Assembly (NCBI GenBank): GCA_049299095.1
Contig: JBAQWV010000009.1
Span: 1-27,322, forward strand
From: JAAEKA01 sp049299095
Lineage (GTDB): Bacteria > Chloroflexota > Anaerolineae > JAAEKA01
DNA: 27,322 bases
Direction of reading: 5' to 3'
A program made the position numbers and the translations under genes. Position 1 is the first letter of the stretch, and every line of letters starts with the position of its first letter. Below, piece after piece: positions 7,986-16,313 of the stretch. The notes beneath the pieces were generated by a model. It was not told the origin of the DNA. It saw nothing but the letters and a program-made list of their open reading frames with translations, and did not search any database.

Positions 7986-9219
7986 TAAAGAATCTAATAA
8001 GTCTTTGCTCTTTCTTTCATGGGAAAGCCCCTGGCCGCCGCACAGCGGTGCGGCCTTGCGCACATCGGGATTGCTTAGCGAATTGAGCAAAGCATTTAAT
8101 GTAGAGTTAATAGTACTGACACGACAGCCACTGACTGGGGAACAATCTACTTATCTCAGCCAAATGGCGCACCGCGTTATACAATTACCGTTACGCGATG
8201 TTTCGAAAGCTGACAAGATGCGCGCACTATCACGGGTGACTTATTATAACTTGCCTTATCACAGTGCAGTTCTTCAGTTATCTTTATCCAACTTTTCAGC
8301 AGTGAGGGAAAGAATTCTCCGATTTCCTGGAATCGTTTTTACTAGTGTCGGTCATTGGGGTACACTTGTAACCGATAGATCTGCCCCCAACTGGATTCTG
8401 AATCAATGTGATGCTGATGTAGAGTTCTGGCGTGTTTATGCCACGCAGACCCACTATCCTCCAGCCCGGCTGGCAGCGCGGATCAACTATCGATTTGCAC
8501 GCAGACATTACCCACAAATCTATACTAACGTCGGGCGCATCATATCGGTCTGCGAGGAAGATCGCCAACACACCCTGGCTCTCGCGCCACAGGCACGAGT
8601 GGATATAATAGAAAATGGTGTAGATTGTTCATATTATGTTCCGCGCAGAGGGCCACGTAATGGTCCGCCGCGTCTGTTATTCACAGGTACATCGGCAGCG
8701 CGCAATATGACAGCCCTTCACACATTCGTTCGTGATGTTTTCCCTTTGATTCGACAACAAGTCCCTGACGTTGAACTCCTGGTTGGAGGAAACTTCAACG
8801 CAAAAGCGCAAGAGGAGTTTGCGAGTGTATCTAATATGCGCTTTTCCGGGCGAGTGGACGATATACGACCGCTGTTCGATCAGAGCGATGTTTTTGTCGC
8901 ACCATTTGCGGAAGTACACGGCTCCAAGCTGAAGATTGCTGAGGCCATGGCAATGGCCATTCCCATTGTGTCGAGCACTCAAGGAATTCGTGGATTTCCG
9001 CTGATCAATGGCCGGTCCGTTTTGATCGCTGACAACGCCTTTGAGTTTGCGACACATACTGTCTCGTTATTGAGAGACCCTGAGCATGGCTTTGTTTTGG
9101 GACAAACGGCGCGCGATCTGGCTCTCTCTACTATTGACTGGCAGCCGCTTGGCAAGCGGTTGGTAAAAATCGTCAAGACCAGCCAAGAGCAAATAACGCA
9201 AGCACACGAGCAACTCTAG
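7966..9219 (+). CDS. Glycosyltransferase family 4 (GT-B)
   Basis: This 417-residue retaining-type GT-B protein has an N-terminal half opening with SLLFLSWESPWPPHSGAALR, the usual glycine-containing acceptor-domain loop. The C-terminal donor domain shows IIENGVD (214-220), LLFTGTSAARNMTAL (237-251) and GSKLKIAEAMAMAIPIVSS (319-337), the last carrying the conserved donor-contacting Glu. It overlaps the GT2 gene upstream by 20 bases and the next GT4 by one base (stop TAG 9217-9219, next GTG at 9219), a clear operon signature. It presumably adds one sugar of the repeat unit. Donor and linkage are unknown. Confidence 0.88.
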   Translation: MLPTNNNKESNKSLLFLSWESPWPPHSGAALRTSGLLSELSKAFNVELIVLTRQPLTGEQSTYLSQMAHRVIQLPLRDVSKADKMRALSRVTYYNLPYHSAVLQLSLSNFSAVRERILRFPGIVFTSVGHWGTLVTDRSAPNWILNQCDADVEFWRVYATQTHYPPARLAARINYRFARRHYPQIYTNVGRIISVCEEDRQHTLALAPQARVDIIENGVDCSYYVPRRGPRNGPPRLLFTGTSAARNMTALHTFVRDVFPLIRQQVPDVELLVGGNFNAKAQEEFASVSNMRFSGRVDDIRPLFDQSDVFVAPFAEVHGSKLKIAEAMAMAIPIVSSTQGIRGFPLINGRSVLIADNAFEFATHTVSLLRDPEHGFVLGQTARDLALSTIDWQPLGKRLVKIVKTSQEQITQAHEQL

Positions 9220-10514
9220 TGAAAGTTTGGATCATTCAAGACGGCGAACCCATCCCCGGTATTGATGAGAATACCCGCGATTGGCGTTCCGCGATATTAG
9301 CCAAGGCACTCGTCGCACGGGGACACGAAGTACTGTGGTGGGCTTCCACCTTTGACCACGCGCTCAAACGTTTTCGTTTCGAGACAGCGCGCACAGTCGA
9401 ATTGCAGCCGGGCCTTCAGGTGCGTTTGTTACACGGGCCTGGATATCGCCATAACAAATCTCCTAAACGTTTTTGGCATCATCGTACTTTGGCTGCTAAC
9501 TACGCACGCGAGATTACTCACCATCCGCCACCTGATCTTATATTTTGCAGTATCCCAACCCTGGAGTTAGCAGAGCAGTCGGTAGTCTACGGACGCACAC
9601 GACAAGTACCAGTAGCTGTTGATGTTCGTGACACCTGGCCCGACCTATACCTGAACCTATTCCCTACATCGCTCCGCGGTGTTGCTCGGCGACTTCTGAG
9701 AAGTGAATTTCGACGCGCAGAGAACCTCTTCCAGGCAGCTGATAGCATCATCGCCGTCTCTGATACGTATCTGGATTGGGCGCTTCGATACGCGCGACGG
9801 AATAGCCCAAATGATGCGGTGTTTCCCCTGGGCTACTCATTCAGTCCAGCCGGTTCCCAGGCTAAAAATGATGAAGAGATTCTTCGTTGGAGACAGAGAC
9901 TTGGCGCTAATCCAGACAGTTTGATCGTCACATTCGTTGGAACGTTTGGATCGTCTTACGATCTTGAAACTGTTATCCGATCGGCAGCATCCATTGCCAG
10001 AACCCATTCCAGCTTGGACATCAGGATTGTGATAGCCGGTGATGGAGATCAGGGAACCAAGCTACGTCAGATGGGCGCAGATATCCCTTCCATAGTGTTT
10101 ACAGGCTGGTTGAACCAGAGCGAGCTTGCAGAATTGATGCGTATAACTTCAGTAGGATTGGCCGCCTATGCAAAAGATGCACTGCAATCACTGCCTAACA
10201 AGCCGTTTGAGTATATGGCGGCTGGGCTACCATTGCTTTCATCCCTTCCAGGAGAACTGGAAGCACTCATCACAAAATACAACATTGGTCTCCAGTACCG
10301 GGCTGGTGATGCACAATCACTTGCTGAGAAGATAGTTTGGTTAGCCGAACATCCATCCGAACGGGAAGCAATGGGACAACGCTCTCGTGCACTGTTCGAA
10401 GAACGCTTCCGTGCTGACCTTATTTATCCCATGCTGGCAGTACACCTGGAGAACGTAGTAGCCCACGCGGCTACTGCAGGCACTGCATCGTCATATTCAG
10501 AAGGAAAAATATAA
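9219..10514 (+). CDS. Glycosyltransferase family 4 (WbuB-like GT-B)
   Basis: This 431-residue protein starts at a GTG that shares its first base with the preceding stop codon. MKVWIIQDGEPIP opens a GT-B acceptor domain, and VDVRDTWPD (134-142) resembles the VRDLWP motif of WbuB/CapM-type enzymes. SIIAVSDTY (176-184), VTFVGTFGSSYDLETVI (237-253), VIAGDGDQ (271-278) and NKPFEYMAAGLPLLSS (327-342) form the donor domain, with the conserved Glu in FEYMAAG. It is likely a retaining sugar transferase in repeat-unit assembly. Its stop TAA overlaps the ATG of the methyltransferase at 10514 by one base. It is less AT-rich than the 1709-5912 genes. Confidence 0.88.
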   Translation: MKVWIIQDGEPIPGIDENTRDWRSAILAKALVARGHEVLWWASTFDHALKRFRFETARTVELQPGLQVRLLHGPGYRHNKSPKRFWHHRTLAANYAREITHHPPPDLIFCSIPTLELAEQSVVYGRTRQVPVAVDVRDTWPDLYLNLFPTSLRGVARRLLRSEFRRAENLFQAADSIIAVSDTYLDWALRYARRNSPNDAVFPLGYSFSPAGSQAKNDEEILRWRQRLGANPDSLIVTFVGTFGSSYDLETVIRSAASIARTHSSLDIRIVIAGDGDQGTKLRQMGADIPSIVFTGWLNQSELAELMRITSVGLAAYAKDALQSLPNKPFEYMAAGLPLLSSLPGELEALITKYNIGLQYRAGDAQSLAEKIVWLAEHPSEREAMGQRSRALFEERFRADLIYPMLAVHLENVVAHAATAGTASSYSEGKI

Positions 10515-11290
10515 TGACTGTGGACTATTCGACCGTCACCGAATTAGCCGGTGACGAAATTTCTCAGGAGCAGCTTGAACGCCTGTGTCATCGCTATTAC
10601 TGGGCCGGCACCTACTGCTCAGATAAGGATGTCATCGAAGCGGCCTGTGGTACAGGGCCGGGCTTGGGGTATCTTGCCAAGCGGGCACGCAGCCTGCGCG
10701 CTGGCGACTTTACTCCCAATATCCTGGCTATCACGCAGGCACATTACGGTGATCGGATTGACTTGCAACAATTTGATGCCCAGCAAATGCCATTTGATGA
10801 TCATTCTGCTGACGTAATAATCCTGTTTGAAGCATTATATTATCTTCCACAACCAGAACGGTTCGTTGAAGAATGTCGGCGCGTTCTACGGAGTGGAGGA
10901 AAGGTCATCATTGCTAATGCGAATAAAGACCTCTTTGATTTCAACCCCAGCCCCTATAGTTACATTTACCACGGTGTTGTCGAGTTAAACCAACTGTTTA
11001 CTGCAAGTGGCTTTTCTGTCGAATGTTTCGGCTACTTATCAGTACGTGAAGTTTCCCTTCGTCAACGTATCCTGCGACCAGTCAAAAAGATCGTGATTAG
11101 CCTCGGCCTGTTACCCAAGTCAATGGCTGGTAAGAAATTACTAAAACGCTTCGTCTTTGGTGACCTTATACCCATGCCAGACGAAATCAAGGATGGTATG
11201 GTCGCGTTTTCCCCCCCAACGCGCCTGCCTCTCAACGTCCCCGATCGGGAACATAAGGTCATTTATTGTGTTGCCAGTTTGCCCAACTGA
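10514..11290 (+). CDS. Class I SAM-dependent methyltransferase
   Basis: This 258-residue protein has motif I at VIEAACGTGPGLGYL (40-54), the glycine-rich SAM loop. The acidic post-I position is in RAGDFTPNI (62-70), FDAQQMPF (87-94) contacts adenine, and ADVIILFEALYYLPQPERF (99-117) plus RRVLRSGGKVIIAN (122-135) complete a UbiE/Methyltransf_11 pattern. It starts one base inside the preceding stop, so translation is coupled. In this setting it probably methylates a nucleotide sugar or glycan intermediate. A few residues of the conserved core are atypical (AACGTGPG rather than VGCGTG), which is common in this group. No substrate can be named. Confidence 0.87.
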   Translation: MTVDYSTVTELAGDEISQEQLERLCHRYYWAGTYCSDKDVIEAACGTGPGLGYLAKRARSLRAGDFTPNILAITQAHYGDRIDLQQFDAQQMPFDDHSADVIILFEALYYLPQPERFVEECRRVLRSGGKVIIANANKDLFDFNPSPYSYIYHGVVELNQLFTASGFSVECFGYLSVREVSLRQRILRPVKKIVISLGLLPKSMAGKKLLKRFVFGDLIPMPDEIKDGMVAFSPPTRLPLNVPDREHKVIYCVASLPN

Positions 11291-11310
11291 TCGCAACCTG
11301 CTATGGAAAT

Positions 11311-11316
11311 GAGGAG
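11311..11316 (+). promoter_or_regulatory. Ribosome binding site deciding the aminotransferase start
   Basis: GAGGAG lies six bases before the ATG at 11323. This favours 11323 over the in-frame ATG at 11317, which would sit directly against the GAGGAG, and over a codon at 11266 inside the preceding gene. Confidence 0.65.
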
Positions 11317-11322
11317 ATGTCC

Positions 11323-12438
11323 ATGAGTATTCGTTCTGTTCCCTTCTTTAACTATCCTGCTGTTTTCACTTCTTCTGAAGATGCACTGGTTTCCATCTTC
11401 CGCGATATTGGTCATCGCGGAGCCTTCATCATGCAGCAAGACCTGAATAATTTTGAGCGCCACCTGGCCGAGTACACCGGTGCACGCTACGCTATCGGCG
11501 TCGCAAATGCCACCGATGGTCTGAACATTGCCGTACGCGCAGCGGATATCGGCCCAGGCGACGAAGTAATCTTTTGCTCGCACACAATGGTTGCTACAGC
11601 TGCCGCCATCCATTTTGCCGGAGCAACCCCTGTGCCAGTAGATTGCGGGCCTGACCATTTAATGGACCCTGAAGCTGCCGCAGCGGCTGTCACCCCACGC
11701 ACCCGCGCCATCATGCCCACGCAACTGAACGGCCGTACGTGCAACATGGATGCCTTGCAAGCCATCGCTGACAAGCATAACCTCCTGATCGTTGAGGATG
11801 CTGCCCAAGCCCTCGGGTCCAAGTTTAAAGGCAAACAGGCAGGAACGTTTGGCATTGGCAGTGCCATCAGCTTTTATCCAGCCAAGACCCTCGGCTCTCT
11901 GGGGGACGGTGGCGCAATCCTCACCAATGACGACTCTGTCTACGCCAACATGATCCGATTACACGATCACGGTCGCGGCGAAGACGGCGAAGTGGTCTCA
12001 TGGGGCTTAAACTCACGACTGGACAACTTGCAGGCTGCAATTCTGGACTACAAGCTAGCACGCTACAACCAGGACGAAGTAGAACGCCGACGCGTACTGG
12101 CTGCTCTGTATCAGTCTCGCCTGGGCGATGTTGCCGAACTAGAGTTACCGCCTGCACCTGGCAGCGACCCTGATCATTTCGATGTGTTCCAGAACTATGA
12201 GCTGGAGGCCGAACGTCGTGACGACCTGAAGATCTATCTCAAAGAACACGGTATCGGCACGCTCATTCAATGGGGCGGCAAGGCCGTGCATCAATGGGAG
12301 AAATTAGGCTTCTCGGTGCATCTGCCCTACATCGAACGCATGTTTACTCGCTGCTTGATGTTGCCGATGAACTCATCGTTGTCCGACGCAGACGTTGAGT
12401 ATGTTTGCGAGAAAGTACGAGCATTTTATGGATACTAA
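11323..12438 (+). CDS. DegT/DnrJ/EryC1/StrS-family PLP aminotransferase
   Basis: This 371-residue protein is the usual family length. The predicted PLP-binding Lys is K188 in FYPAKTLGSLGDGGAI. VEDAAQALG (157-165) supplies the Asp that contacts the pyridine nitrogen and the Gln stacking region. YAIGVANATDGLNIAVRA (56-73) is the phosphate-binding segment, and GLNSRLDNLQAAIL (228-241) is the conserved C-terminal domain hinge. Family members transaminate keto-sugar nucleotides with Glu or Gln as donor, or rarely act as dehydratases; the intact Lys favours aminotransfer. The gene ends in an 11-base overlap with the E1-alpha gene, tying the two reactions together. No dehydratase supplying a keto sugar is present in the window. 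Confidence 0.92.
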   Translation: MSIRSVPFFNYPAVFTSSEDALVSIFRDIGHRGAFIMQQDLNNFERHLAEYTGARYAIGVANATDGLNIAVRAADIGPGDEVIFCSHTMVATAAAIHFAGATPVPVDCGPDHLMDPEAAAAAVTPRTRAIMPTQLNGRTCNMDALQAIADKHNLLIVEDAAQALGSKFKGKQAGTFGIGSAISFYPAKTLGSLGDGGAILTNDDSVYANMIRLHDHGRGEDGEVVSWGLNSRLDNLQAAILDYKLARYNQDEVERRRVLAALYQSRLGDVAELELPPAPGSDPDHFDVFQNYELEAERRDDLKIYLKEHGIGTLIQWGGKAVHQWEKLGFSVHLPYIERMFTRCLMLPMNSSLSDADVEYVCEKVRAFYGY

Positions 12439-13555
12439 ACCACTTCCAGGCACTTCGGCCGCCACTTCTCAGTCGCACCGTGCTCCCGCGGTAGCGAATG
12501 CAGAAGGACGCCTCCATTCACTTGGTCCGTTGGCCGATCCCCAATTATTCCATCAGCCGTTGGATATCAACGGCTGTGATACTGAGCTGCTGATTAAGCA
12601 ACTCAGGGACATGCTGATTATTCGCTTGGCTGAAGAACAGATCGGCGATATGGTGACAGCGGGCAAGGTACACTGTCCAACCCATCTCGGAATCGGCCAA
12701 GAGGCCGTCGCCGTTGGTGTCTCCGCGACATTGCGCTCAACCGACCGTGTTTTTGGCGCCCATCGTTCCCATTCACATTATCTGGCCCTGGGCGGAGAAC
12801 CCTATTTACTCTTTGCCGAGGTGCTAGGTCGCGTCACAGGGAGTTCGCGGGGTATGGGAGGTTCCATGCACCTGTTTGGCCCCAGTCATGGCTTCCTGGG
12901 GTCAGTACCGATTGTCGGCGCTTCCGTACCCATTGCCGTCGGTACAGCTTTAGCTGCCCGAATGGATGGCAATGGTGACATTGCCGTAAGTTACTTCGGT
13001 GACGGTGCTGTTGAGGAGGGTGCAGTCCAAGAATCCCTCAACTTGGCAGCCACCATGCAGCTTCCTGTCCTGTTCGTCTGTGAAAACAACCTTTTTGCCA
13101 GCCACATGCACATCGGCCTGCGCCAGCCCGACGGTTCCACCGTGCGCTTTGCACAAGCTCATCACATTGATTACGCGGTCGTGGACGGTAATGACGTGGT
13201 TGCTGTGACCAAAATCGCCAGAGAAATGGCGGAACGCGCCCGACAAGGGGCTGGCCCCGCCTACTTGGAAGCAGTTACCTACCGCTGGCGCGGCCATGTC
13301 GGCCCGCGCGAAGACACGGATGTCGGCGTAAAGCGCAGCGAAGATCTGGTGCAGTGGAAGGGCCGCGATCCAATACGCCGGCTGGCAGTAGCTCTGGAAC
13401 TGGCTGGCGCGCTGTCAACCGACCAATTTATCGCGTTACAAAATGAAATCAGGCAAATGATCACCGAGACATGGGCTAAAGCAGAACTGGACCCGTTTCC
13501 TCCGTCCTCGGCCCTGTTGGATTGGGTCTACTTCGATGAGAGGTTGCCATTATGA
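12428..13555 (+). CDS. Orphan TPP-dependent E1-alpha subunit (PDH/acetoin-DH type)
   Basis: 375 residues from the ATG at 12428, preferred because it overlaps the upstream stop (ATGGATACTAA) and an earlier in-frame start would lie deep in the previous gene. The TPP/Mg motif is GDGAVEEG (191-198) followed by ENN (219-221). HRSHSHYLALGG (112-123), RGMGGSMHLF (141-150) and GASVPIAVGTALA (164-176) are standard E1-alpha elements. YRWRGHVGPRED (285-296) stands where mitochondrial-type enzymes carry the phosphorylation loop. The first 45 residues form a low-homology extension. No E2 or E3 gene is nearby, so a normal 2-oxoacid dehydrogenase complex is unlikely. With the beta subunit it may decarboxylate a 2-oxoacid and transfer a two-carbon unit to a sugar (inference). 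Confidence 0.9.
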   Translation: MDTKPLPGTSAATSQSHRAPAVANAEGRLHSLGPLADPQLFHQPLDINGCDTELLIKQLRDMLIIRLAEEQIGDMVTAGKVHCPTHLGIGQEAVAVGVSATLRSTDRVFGAHRSHSHYLALGGEPYLLFAEVLGRVTGSSRGMGGSMHLFGPSHGFLGSVPIVGASVPIAVGTALAARMDGNGDIAVSYFGDGAVEEGAVQESLNLAATMQLPVLFVCENNLFASHMHIGLRQPDGSTVRFAQAHHIDYAVVDGNDVVAVTKIAREMAERARQGAGPAYLEAVTYRWRGHVGPREDTDVGVKRSEDLVQWKGRDPIRRLAVALELAGALSTDQFIALQNEIRQMITETWAKAELDPFPPSSALLDWVYFDERLPL

Positions 13556-14553
13556 CAACGACACACATGAACTATGGCCGGGCGATTCTGGAAGGCCATC
13601 GCTATCTATTAACCACATATCCCAACGTTTTTGTCATTGGTCAAGGGTTATGGAGTCCTTGGTATGTCGGGACTACAATGACCGATCTGGACAAAGAATT
13701 CGGGGCTGCGCGCATTATTGACAGCCCCGTCTCCGAGACCGCCGTAACAGGTGCAGCCATCGGAGCAGCTTTAGGCGGCTATCGTCCTATTGTCGTTCAC
13801 CCACGCATGGACTTTATGATTCTCGCCACCGATCAGATTGTGACACAAGCGGCCAACTGGGCGCACATGTTCGGTGGTCAGGCGAGCGCAGCAGTCACTA
13901 TTCGTGGTATCATCAACCGCGGTGGCGAGCAAGGCGCGCAGCATTCGCAAGCAGTTCATGCCTGGTACGCGCATGTGCCCGGCCTGCGTGTGGTAATGCC
14001 CGCTACACCGCAGGATGCACGCGATTTACTAATTGCCAGTGTACTGTCCAACGATCCGGTTCTTTACATTGATGATCGTTGGCTGTACGAGGTCTCCCAA
14101 GATGTCCCATCAGTTGTGGAAAAAGATCTACGCCAGGAAGGTCCGCAAGTCCTGCGTCAAGGAAACGACTGTACATTGGTTGGGGCGGGTTATTCGACAG
14201 AACTTTGCCTGCGTGCCGCCGATACCCTGGCCGCCAAAGGCATCACATGCGAAGTGATTGACCTCCGCATTATTAACCCGCTGAAGTACGATGTGATCGT
14301 GAACTCTGTGCAGAAGACCGGGCGGCTGTGCGCTGTGGATGGCGGCTGGCGAAGCTGTGGCCTAGCCGGAGAGATTATCGCTGGTGTTGTCGAACGTATT
14401 GACCCGACCGTGCTAAAAACAACTCCGGTACGCATCACCCTGCCGACTGCACCAGCACCAACCAGCAAAGCGTTAGAGAACATCTACTACACTCGTCCCG
14501 AAGACATCGTGCAGGCAGTAGTTGCTCTGATGGGTGGAGAGGATAACTCATGA
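13552..14553 (+). CDS. Orphan TPP-dependent E1-beta subunit (transketolase-like)
   Basis: 333 residues, starting with a four-base ATGA overlap on the alpha gene. SPVSETAVTGAAIGAALGG (58-76) contains the Glu (E62) that activates the TPP aminopyrimidine. GGEQGAQHSQ (124-133) has the active-site His (H131), and PGLRVVMPATPQDARDLL (143-160) and DPVLYIDDRWLY (168-179) are typical of E1-beta. The C-terminal transketolase domain (about 200-320) includes VIDLRIINPLKYDVIV. The beta subunit supplies half of the alpha2beta2 active site, so this pair looks catalytically complete. It overlaps the phosphoglycosyl transferase gene by four bases, placing the TPP enzyme firmly inside the polysaccharide operon. 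Confidence 0.9.
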   Translation: MTTTHMNYGRAILEGHRYLLTTYPNVFVIGQGLWSPWYVGTTMTDLDKEFGAARIIDSPVSETAVTGAAIGAALGGYRPIVVHPRMDFMILATDQIVTQAANWAHMFGGQASAAVTIRGIINRGGEQGAQHSQAVHAWYAHVPGLRVVMPATPQDARDLLIASVLSNDPVLYIDDRWLYEVSQDVPSVVEKDLRQEGPQVLRQGNDCTLVGAGYSTELCLRAADTLAAKGITCEVIDLRIINPLKYDVIVNSVQKTGRLCAVDGGWRSCGLAGEIIAGVVERIDPTVLKTTPVRITLPTAPAPTSKALENIYYTRPEDIVQAVVALMGGEDNS

Positions 14554-15302
14554 AGTTAAATGACGCTCTGAAGCGCCTCTTCGATATCGTTGTTTCGCTG
14601 GTTGGTTTGATTGTCAGCAGTCCAATCCTGATTGCTGCCATGATTGCCGTCTGGCTGCAAGATTTTCATTCGCCTTTCTACATTCCCTTGCGTGTTGGTA
14701 AGAACGGCAAATTATACAAGATGGTCAAGCTGCGTTCTATGGTGATCAAGGCTGATAGCACAGGGGTGGATTCCACTTCAGCCAATGATCCCCGTATCAC
14801 ATCGGTAGGCCGCTTTGTTCGCGCCTACAAAATTGATGAACTACCAGAACTGTGGAACGTGCTAAAGGGCGACATGAGCTTAGTCGGCCCCCGTCCGAAC
14901 GTCAAACGCGAGACCGATCTGTACACCGCAGTCGAACGCGGCCTTTTGAGTGTCAAGCCGGGTATCACAGATATCTCGTCCATCGTCTTTTCAGACGAAA
15001 ACGACATTTTGAAGGATAGTAAGGACCCCGATATTGACTATAATCAGCTTATCCGTCCGTGGAAAAGCCGACTGGGGCTTCTTTATGTAGCAAACCGGTC
15101 TGTCTCGCTCGATATCAAGCTGATTCTACTGACGGTACAGGCCATCATCTCTCGCCAGCGCGCGCTGGATGGCATCCAGGATATTCTAAGCAACCTGAAC
15201 GCCGATGCTCAACTCAAACGTGTGTCGCTCCGTCAGGAACCCTTACAACCCTATCCGCCTCCCGGTGCTACCGAGATCGTAACCTCTCGCGAGTCCGCTT
15301 GA
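14550..15302 (+). CDS. Phosphoglycosyl transferase (WcaJ/CpsE-type bacterial sugar transferase, PF02397)
   Basis: 250 residues. This is the small monotopic form lacking the extra N-terminal membrane domain of WbaP/WcaJ. KRLFDIVVSLVGLIVSSPIL (8-27) is the re-entrant membrane helix. KLYKMVKLRSM (54-64) and KIDELPELWNVLKGDMSLVG (94-113) are signature motifs; D96-E97 is the catalytic dyad, followed by PRP. The enzyme loads the first sugar-1-phosphate onto undecaprenyl phosphate and so starts repeat-unit synthesis. It begins in a four-base overlap with E1-beta. A 66-base gap after it has no gene and no terminator. Confidence 0.93.
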   Translation: MKLNDALKRLFDIVVSLVGLIVSSPILIAAMIAVWLQDFHSPFYIPLRVGKNGKLYKMVKLRSMVIKADSTGVDSTSANDPRITSVGRFVRAYKIDELPELWNVLKGDMSLVGPRPNVKRETDLYTAVERGLLSVKPGITDISSIVFSDENDILKDSKDPDIDYNQLIRPWKSRLGLLYVANRSVSLDIKLILLTVQAIISRQRALDGIQDILSNLNADAQLKRVSLRQEPLQPYPPPGATEIVTSRESA

Positions 15303-15368
15303 CATACCGAAGCGCCCAGTGCTGCCTGCGCGACCTAAAGCTGAGTTAACCGCAGTGTTGAATCATTC

Positions 15369-16313
15369 ATGACCGCAACCTACGACATTGCCGTTCGCAA
15401 CATGTTCCTTTACAGCGAATTGCTGTGCGCTCTACGCACGCTTCGCGCTGCCGATGTTTCGGTGATCGTCCTCAAAGGCGCAGCTTTGGCCGACACGATT
15501 TACCCCAGCATCGCCAGCAGGCCCATGAACGACATTGATCTGCTGGTACACCGCGCCGATCGCGAGCGCGCGCGGGCAGCACTGGAAAGTGCCGGTTTTT
15601 GCGCCCCGTATGGTATCCGGGCTTCTCACGAGATGCACCTTCGCCGCGGCGAACGGCCTATAGTTGAACTGCACTGGGATCTGGCTTCTATCGTGCCCCT
15701 GCGGCTAGCCGCGCTGGACAATGAAGCATTATGGCAAGAGGCCAGACCCTTCACAATCGGAAGCGTTCAAGTCCATCAACTCTCAATTCGCGACACGCTG
15801 TTGCATCTTTGCTTGCATCTTTCGGGCCACGGCTATCTACATGACAATAGTTCCCAAGACATCCGACGCCTACTTACAGTTGAGCATCCCTTCCCCTGGG
15901 ATCAGTTTGTTCAACGGGCACGTCAGTTCCGACTGACCGCAACATGCTACTTCGTGCTGGATGCAATGGCCTCAAGAAGGGATATAGTAGTGCCGCCGGA
16001 AGTTTTAGATGCACTGCGCCCACCGCGCTGGCAGCGTCAGCTGGTACAATCTATTGCTGACCCGCTGCATGGTCTGGCAGGCAAAATGCTTTATAACAAG
16101 GCGCGTAATTATCTCTTGTATCTCGCCCTGGCTGACCGCCCGATGAAGATTCCACTCGTTACGATGCAACTTTTATTCCCTGGCCCGCGCTGGCTAGCAG
16201 AACGTTACCGATTACAAGGCGGGCTACAGCCTTATCTGGCCTGCATTTGGCATCCGGGAGTCCTGCTAGCCGAGGGCGCTGCGGCCCTATGGACATTGGC
16301 GGTGCGCCGATGA
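15369..16313 (+). CDS. Nucleotidyltransferase-fold protein (PF14907-like)
   Basis: 314 residues. VLKGAALADTIYP (34-46), RPMNDIDLLV (51-60, with D55 and D57 as the likely metal pair), AALESAGF (70-77) and PIVELHWDL (97-105) match the 'uncharacterised nucleotidyltransferase' family. Members occur in exopolysaccharide loci, and in some lasso-peptide and PqqD-linked clusters. None of those peptide partners is seen here. The reaction is unknown: the fold suggests transfer of a nucleotide or phosphosugar-type group. The ATG at 15369 has no strong ribosome binding site. The stop overlaps the next ATG (ATGA, 16310-16313), so it is coupled to the Wzy-lipoprotein gene. Confidence 0.8.
   Translation: MTATYDIAVRNMFLYSELLCALRTLRAADVSVIVLKGAALADTIYPSIASRPMNDIDLLVHRADRERARAALESAGFCAPYGIRASHEMHLRRGERPIVELHWDLASIVPLRLAALDNEALWQEARPFTIGSVQVHQLSIRDTLLHLCLHLSGHGYLHDNSSQDIRRLLTVEHPFPWDQFVQRARQFRLTATCYFVLDAMASRRDIVVPPEVLDALRPPRWQRQLVQSIADPLHGLAGKMLYNKARNYLLYLALADRPMKIPLVTMQLLFPGPRWLAERYRLQGGLQPYLACIWHPGVLLAEGAAALWTLAVRR

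Noticed and set aside
12428..14553. Housekeeping pyruvate dehydrogenase operon
   Set aside because: No lipoyl E2 or dihydrolipoamide dehydrogenase gene follows. The pair is embedded by overlaps among polysaccharide genes.
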